Shown in pieces: positions 7,601 through 10,114 of a stretch of DNA of 10,114 nt. Source of the DNA: JADHUC01 sp964617665 (GTDB taxonomy: Bacteria > Planctomycetota > Planctomycetia > Pirellulales > Pirellulaceae). The notes under the pieces are model-generated. The model worked only from the letters and a program-made list of their open reading frames with translations, was not told the DNA's origin and did no database searches. Both the position numbers and the translations under genes were made by a program. The first letter of the stretch is position 1, and each line of letters begins with the position of its first letter. The stretch lies in assembly GCA_964617665.1 (NCBI GenBank), contig CAZUAH010000508.1:1-10114 (forward strand), given 5' to 3'.

Positions 7601-9354
7601 CTCTATGTGAGCACTTGCTTGGTGCTACTGCCGAAGAATTGCGAGTAATCCGGGACGCTTTGGAGCCGCACAAGGACCGTGTGCGCGAACATTTGTGGGA
7701 GGTCCTTCAGGACCCGTCGGAAGACAGCGTCCGACGGTTTCGTTCGGCCTGCGCCCTGGCGTCGTTTGATACGGGTGATACGCGATGGGACGCCTACGCG
7801 GACGAAGCCGCCTTGTGGCTCGTGTCCCAAGACCCGCTGATGGTTGCTCGGTGGCTGGAGCTTTTCGATCCCGTCCGCCAACGTCTGCTTGGGCCGTTAG
7901 AGGTGATATTCGTGCACTCTCGGAGTGCCGAGGTGCGTTATACGGCAGCGATGGTTCTGGCCGAATACATGAAGGACGACTTGCGCCGACTCGTGGAATT
8001 GAACGGCATGGGTACGCATGCCCAGCGGCGCGTCATCGCCGAGCGTCTGCGTCCACATGGCAACCGAGCAGTCGCGCTGCTGGAGCAGGAGCTTTTGCGT
8101 GCCGGTTCAAAGACTGCGCCGGAGGACGATAACTCAACGGAGAAGCTCGCTGAAGATACTGACTTACGGAAAGCCCGTGCCGCCACGACGATGATCCTTC
8201 TTGGACAAGCGGAGCAGATACTGCCCTATCTGGAGCAGAGTCGGGATCCGGAACTCCGGACACATCTCATACACTCGATGGCACCGTCGGGGGTTGATCC
8301 GCTGATAGTCATCCGCCATCTCGACAAGAGCCCCAGCGAATCGGTCAAGATCGCTTTGCTTCTGAGCCTCGGAGAGTACGAGAAAAGTGTCCTGACAAAC
8401 CAAGTTCGTCGGGCGTTGTGCCCCATGGTGGCGGCGGACTACCTATCCGACCCCGACCCGGGTGTGCATTCTGCGGTGGAGTGGCTCCTGCGGCAATTGG
8501 GATGCAATATACCCACTGTGGAAGGCAAGGACGAATCCGAAGCCCTTGCTTCAGGCCGGGGCCGGGGCTGGTATGTGACGGACCAAGGTCACACAATGGT
8601 CGTCATGAAAGGACCCGTCGACTTCGACATGGGCTCGCCACCCGACGAGGTGGACGGGCAGAAGGATGAGAGATTCCGGCGTGTGACCATCGATAGAACA
8701 TTCGCCATTTCGACAAAAGAGGTGACCGTCGGCCAGTTTCAGCCGTTCCGCGACGGCCAACGAAACGGGGCCGACCAGGACAACACCGATGTCAACCTTC
8801 CCGCTGGTTCCGTTAGCTTCCAGGATGCGATGGAGTACTGCAATTGGTTGTCGATTCAGAAGAAGATTCCTGAGCACGAGCACTGTTACACACGCAACGA
8901 GAAAGAGGAACTGGAACCAGCGCCGGATTGGCTATCAAAAACGGGCTTTCGTCTGCCAACAGAAGCGGAATGGGAATATGCGTGCCGAGCAGGAACGAAG
9001 TCGAGTCGGCACTACGGCAACTGCGACGAATTCCTTGATTTCTATGGGTGGTCCGTCAAGAACGCGAATGTTGAAGCAATGCCAGTGGGTATATTGAAAC
9101 CAAACGAATTCGCGCTGTTCGACGTCTACGGCAACGTAGCTGAGTGGTGCCAGGATTTCTTCTACGTACGGCCTGTGAAGGAGCATGAGGGCGACAGTAG
9201 CAAGAATTTCCGCGTGATCCGCGGAGGTAGCTGTGGATCAGGCCCTACGTCCATTAGGTCGGCGTCTCGAACAGGTACACACATCAACACCGCACTTTCG
9301 CACATGGGATTTCGTGTAGCGCGAACCGTCAGGAAACTCAAAGCATTGGATTAG
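4660..9354 (+). CDS. Transmembrane Ser/Thr kinase-nSTAND NTPase-HEAT-FGE receptor
   Basis: This 1564-residue signalling protein has five parts. (1) Residues 1-125 are an acidic helical N-terminus (FEQDWVPGQ, IEAYLGRI, HLEDYHERFP) usual in planctomycete kinases. (2) A complete eukaryote-like Ser/Thr kinase domain spans about 133-395, with GRGGFG (142-147), K164 in VALKVPR, catalytic HRDLKPAN (255-262), DFG (275-277) and SPEQ (300-303). (3) A nSTAND-type P-loop NTPase spans about 435-825, with Walker A GPSGCGKSS (487-495), Walker B VLVIFDQFEQW (561-571) and a winged-helix-like end QLTHDYLVPALREWL. (4) One membrane segment lies at about 895-916, with basic residues before it (N-terminus inside), followed by HEAT-like repeats at about 963-1283. 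(5) An FGE-sulfatase module spans about 1303-1555, with MVVMKGPVDFDMGSP, GFRLPTEAEWEYACRAGT, YGNVAEWCQD, RGGS and MGFRVAR. The FGE module has GGSC where most have GGSW or GGSF, and it lacks the catalytic Cys pair of true FGE, so I read it as a ligand- or protein-binding domain, predicted to face outward. It is coupled to the sigma factor and followed after 12 nt by a Cys-rich small gene. Confidence 0.93.
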   Translation: MTELQNRENAAASPSIERQLDGLCDEFEQDWVPGQSSEIEAYLGRIAESHRSRLLGELVALEVELRRGVGDTPHLEDYHERFPTDVKVIDEAFGLVPRRSRHGLGETADFGTSSRAVSGDSSESEHIPPERIGPYVIKEILGRGGFGWVYLGHDPELDRLVALKVPRMDRFLSADDIDRFVEEARMLGRLSHPGIVTVYGVHREGDAVYIVEEYIEGQNLSALVKAGPLSQEHAVRLLIQIAEAAEYAVHQGLVHRDLKPANILLDGQGTPHLADFGLAIHETLLWQRRGEVAGSPAYMSPEQVRGETHRLDGRSDIWSMGVMLYKMLLGRRPFLGESRKELFEEIRGHHPKPPRQIDPDIPRELERICLKCMSKKMSERHATAGDLADDLRHWLANRDAPEQSFAESRGLRSGTTSETTEPESTDLPAKVVPKGLRSFDADDADFFLDLLSGPRDRTGLPDSIRFWKQRLEEMDPDETSPIAILYGPSGCGKSSLVKAGLIPRLAENVVPVYVEATPDDTEVRLLKGLRKQCPALPHGVSLPEVFERLREEDRIPSGRKVLVIFDQFEQWLHANRGSLDTQLVDALRHCDGRRVQCLIMVRDDFWLAISRFMDALEVPLVEGANSALVDLFDLFHAGKVLTDFGRAFGRLPNDGDLTEDQQNFVEQAVTEPAVDGKVVPVRLALFAEMVKGKAWTPNTLRTVGGAAGIGVAFLDETFSSQTAPPEHRLHQRAARACLKTLLPKKGSVIRGHMRSRQQLLKASGYQHRPEKFDALVRILDGELRLITPTQPDGSEFFDEESSPATSDGAYYQLTHDYLVPALREWLTRKQRETRRGRAELRLAERAGLWNAKPESRQLPSWREWSSIRLLTKNTDWTATERKMMRAAGGRHLLRGLAFACGLLLVCFGGVCGYSYLRATVLVDRLLGCDTSYVPEVVEKIAPFRIWADPLLRETLLDTKDHRKEWQPRLALLPVDADQVDPLCEHLLGATAEELRVIRDALEPHKDRVREHLWEVLQDPSEDSVRRFRSACALASFDTGDTRWDAYADEAALWLVSQDPLMVARWLELFDPVRQRLLGPLEVIFVHSRSAEVRYTAAMVLAEYMKDDLRRLVELNGMGTHAQRRVIAERLRPHGNRAVALLEQELLRAGSKTAPEDDNSTEKLAEDTDLRKARAATTMILLGQAEQILPYLEQSRDPELRTHLIHSMAPSGVDPLIVIRHLDKSPSESVKIALLLSLGEYEKSVLTNQVRRALCPMVAADYLSDPDPGVHSAVEWLLRQLGCNIPTVEGKDESEALASGRGRGWYVTDQGHTMVVMKGPVDFDMGSPPDEVDGQKDERFRRVTIDRTFAISTKEVTVGQFQPFRDGQRNGADQDNTDVNLPAGSVSFQDAMEYCNWLSIQKKIPEHEHCYTRNEKEELEPAPDWLSKTGFRLPTEAEWEYACRAGTKSSRHYGNCDEFLDFYGWSVKNANVEAMPVGILKPNEFALFDVYGNVAEWCQDFFYVRPVKEHEGDSSKNFRVIRGGSCGSGPTSIRSASRTGTHINTALSHMGFRVARTVRKLKALD

Positions 9355-9360
9355 AAAGGA
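9355..9360 (+). promoter_or_regulatory. Shine-Dalgarno site of the Cys-rich small gene
   Basis: AAAGGA immediately follows the kinase stop codon and lies six nt before ATG 9367. It supports real translation of the small gene and its membership of the kinase operon. Confidence 0.55.
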
Positions 9361-9366
9361 TGAAAC

Positions 9367-9567
9367 ATGGTCGGCAGACAGTCAAAGGCAGAGCGAGAGA
9401 AAGCACTTACGTCCAAACACGGCTACTGCGTCCTGGTATGCAAGAGCGGCATGTGGACAGTGGAAGAATGCACCTGCGAAGATGGGTACATGTGTGACGA
9501 TCCCAACCTAATGTGCGACATCGCGCACGAAGGCGAAACCATAACTGTCGCCTGTATCCCCGAATAG
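9367..9567 (+). CDS. Small seven-cysteine protein downstream of the kinase
   Basis: I do not recognise a named family. The 66-residue product has a charged N-terminus without Cys (MVGRQSKAEREKALTSKHGY) and a Cys-rich remainder with cysteines at 21, 25, 35, 37, 43, 50 and 63 (spacing C-x3-C-x9-C-x-C-x5-C-x6-C-x12-C). The C-terminal part is acidic. There is no signal peptide or membrane segment. The gene starts 12 nt after the kinase stop with a good ribosome binding site, so it is very likely co-transcribed. Seven cysteines in 46 residues suggest a metal-binding knuckle, a disulphide-rich fold if it is exported by an unknown route, or a modified peptide with residues 1-20 as leader. No peptide-modifying enzyme is present in the window, since the FGE module next door lacks the catalytic cysteines. 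A partner, ligand or output of the receptor is a reasonable but untested reading. Confidence 0.7.
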   Translation: MVGRQSKAEREKALTSKHGYCVLVCKSGMWTVEECTCEDGYMCDDPNLMCDIAHEGETITVACIPE

Positions 9568-9714
9568 CCCGCAGGACCCTAGGGAAGAGGGGATCTTGCT
9601 CAGAAACGGAGTCAGGTCGCGTTCCTATCTGCGGTTTCGGCGCAGGCTAGAGGTTTCTGTCCCAACTCTGCCACTCTGGAAGTGACGCGGTCTCTTTCTC
9701 CTGCCACTTGAACA

Positions 9715-9744
9715 GCGGGCGGATGCCGTTTGTTTCTCGCCCGC
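9715..9744 (+). terminator. GC stem-loop after the Cys-rich small gene
   Basis: GCGGGCG (9715-9721) and CGCCCGC (9738-9744) form a perfect 7-bp stem with a 16-nt loop that contains a T-rich stretch. Only AGTTT follows, so it is not a classical Rho-independent terminator. Its place between the small gene and the next gene suggests partial termination or mRNA 3'-end protection. Bases 9568-9787 hold no gene I can support. Confidence 0.3.
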
Positions 9745-9787
9745 AGTTTGCGCGATTGGCAGAGTGAACTGAAGAAGTGTTTCGGCC

Positions 9788-10114
9788 ATGTCACAAGAAC
9801 GTCCGTTAGAAGCCCCCGGCCTTGTCTGCCCATACCGGACCGATGTGGTCTGCAATGACGAGATGGAGACGGCTCGTTGCAGGCTTCTGACTGAGATCAC
9901 TAGCGTGGACGATGCACAATTGTGCCAAGTCCGCAGGGATGCGTGTGAAGCCTGTAGTGCGAACGAACAGAGACCATCACCGACGAAGATCAATCACGTC
10001 GTTGCTTCTCTGTTGTACCACTTGGCGAAGTACGTGATTGACAGGGGTGGGGCTGCCGGGTGCGATGTCGAAAAGGCGACGGAACTCCGTGGCTGGGCCA
10101 GAGGGAATCTCAGG
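9788..10114 (+). CDS. Cys-rich protein of unknown function, 5' part only
   Basis: The frame is open from ATG 9788 to the end of the window (109 codons), so the gene is cut off at its 3' side. The visible part begins MSQERPLEAPGLVCPYRTD and carries cysteines at 14, 22, 31, 46, 53, 56 and 92. The block TARCRLLTEITSVDDAQLC, then VRRDACEAC, then INHVVASLLYHLA looks like a conserved Cys-rich N-terminal domain, possibly metal-binding, in front of a larger domain still to come. I have a vague recollection of similar N-termini before glycosyltransferase-like domains, but I cannot support that from this sequence. No strong Shine-Dalgarno site is visible; GAAGAAG lies 10-16 nt upstream. Codon composition fits the neighbours. 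It may be a further member of the sigma/kinase locus. Confidence 0.65.
   Translation, partial: MSQERPLEAPGLVCPYRTDVVCNDEMETARCRLLTEITSVDDAQLCQVRRDACEACSANEQRPSPTKINHVVASLLYHLAKYVIDRGGAAGCDVEKATELRGWARGNLR

Noticed and set aside
9355..10114. Template repeat of a diversity-generating retroelement
   Set aside because: I compared the 3' end of the kinase with the downstream bases by eye and found no near-copy and no reverse transcriptase.
1..10114. CRISPR arrays, tRNA or rRNA genes
   Set aside because: No regularly spaced repeats, cloverleaf-like sequences or rRNA-like stretches were noticed on either strand.

Overview
The window looks like chromosomal DNA of a planctomycete, probably related to the Pirellula/Rhodopirellula/Gemmata groups. 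I infer this from gene content: a secreted iduronate-2-sulfatase-type sulfatase, a planctomycete-style ECF sigma factor that overlaps a very large Ser/Thr kinase, and in that kinase a nSTAND NTPase, a membrane segment, HEAT-like repeats and a C-terminal FGE-sulfatase (C-type lectin fold) module. Taxonomy was not tested by a search. Nearly all convincing genes lie on the + strand.

Left part (1-2073). A leader with a perfect 9-bp inverted repeat precedes a signal-peptide sulfatase (219-1187). This gene has lost its middle in frame: the formylglycine Cys motif and the C-terminal subdomain remain, but the central part with the second metal-binding Asp-His is gone. An IS remnant of about 800 bp (1112-1911) abuts and overlaps its 3' end. 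The remnant keeps 32-bp imperfect terminal inverted repeats (25 of 32 identical) and a minus-strand IS1634-type transposase pseudogene (1156-1771) with a 1-nt frameshift and a missing catalytic core.

Middle part (2074-4051). A full-length phosphoglycerate kinase gene (2074-3291) is followed by about 265 nt without a convincing gene, which hold a GC-rich hairpin. Then comes a small helical protein of unknown function (3557-3886). A strong sigma70-like promoter (TTGATT, 17 nt, TAGAAT) lies at 3976-4004.

Right part (4052-10114). This promoter reads into an ECF sigma factor (4052-4663), whose stop overlaps the start of a 1564-residue kinase-nSTAND-TM-HEAT-FGE receptor (4660-9354). Twelve nucleotides after the receptor is a 66-residue, seven-cysteine small protein (9367-9567). 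After a 220-nt spacer a second Cys-rich gene starts (9788) and runs off the window. I read 4052-9567 as one transcription unit: a sigma factor, a one-piece transmembrane sensor/kinase/NTPase, and a small Cys-rich product that could be its partner or output. This unit is the best candidate here for an undescribed system, though its receptor architecture appears to be a recurrent planctomycete one.
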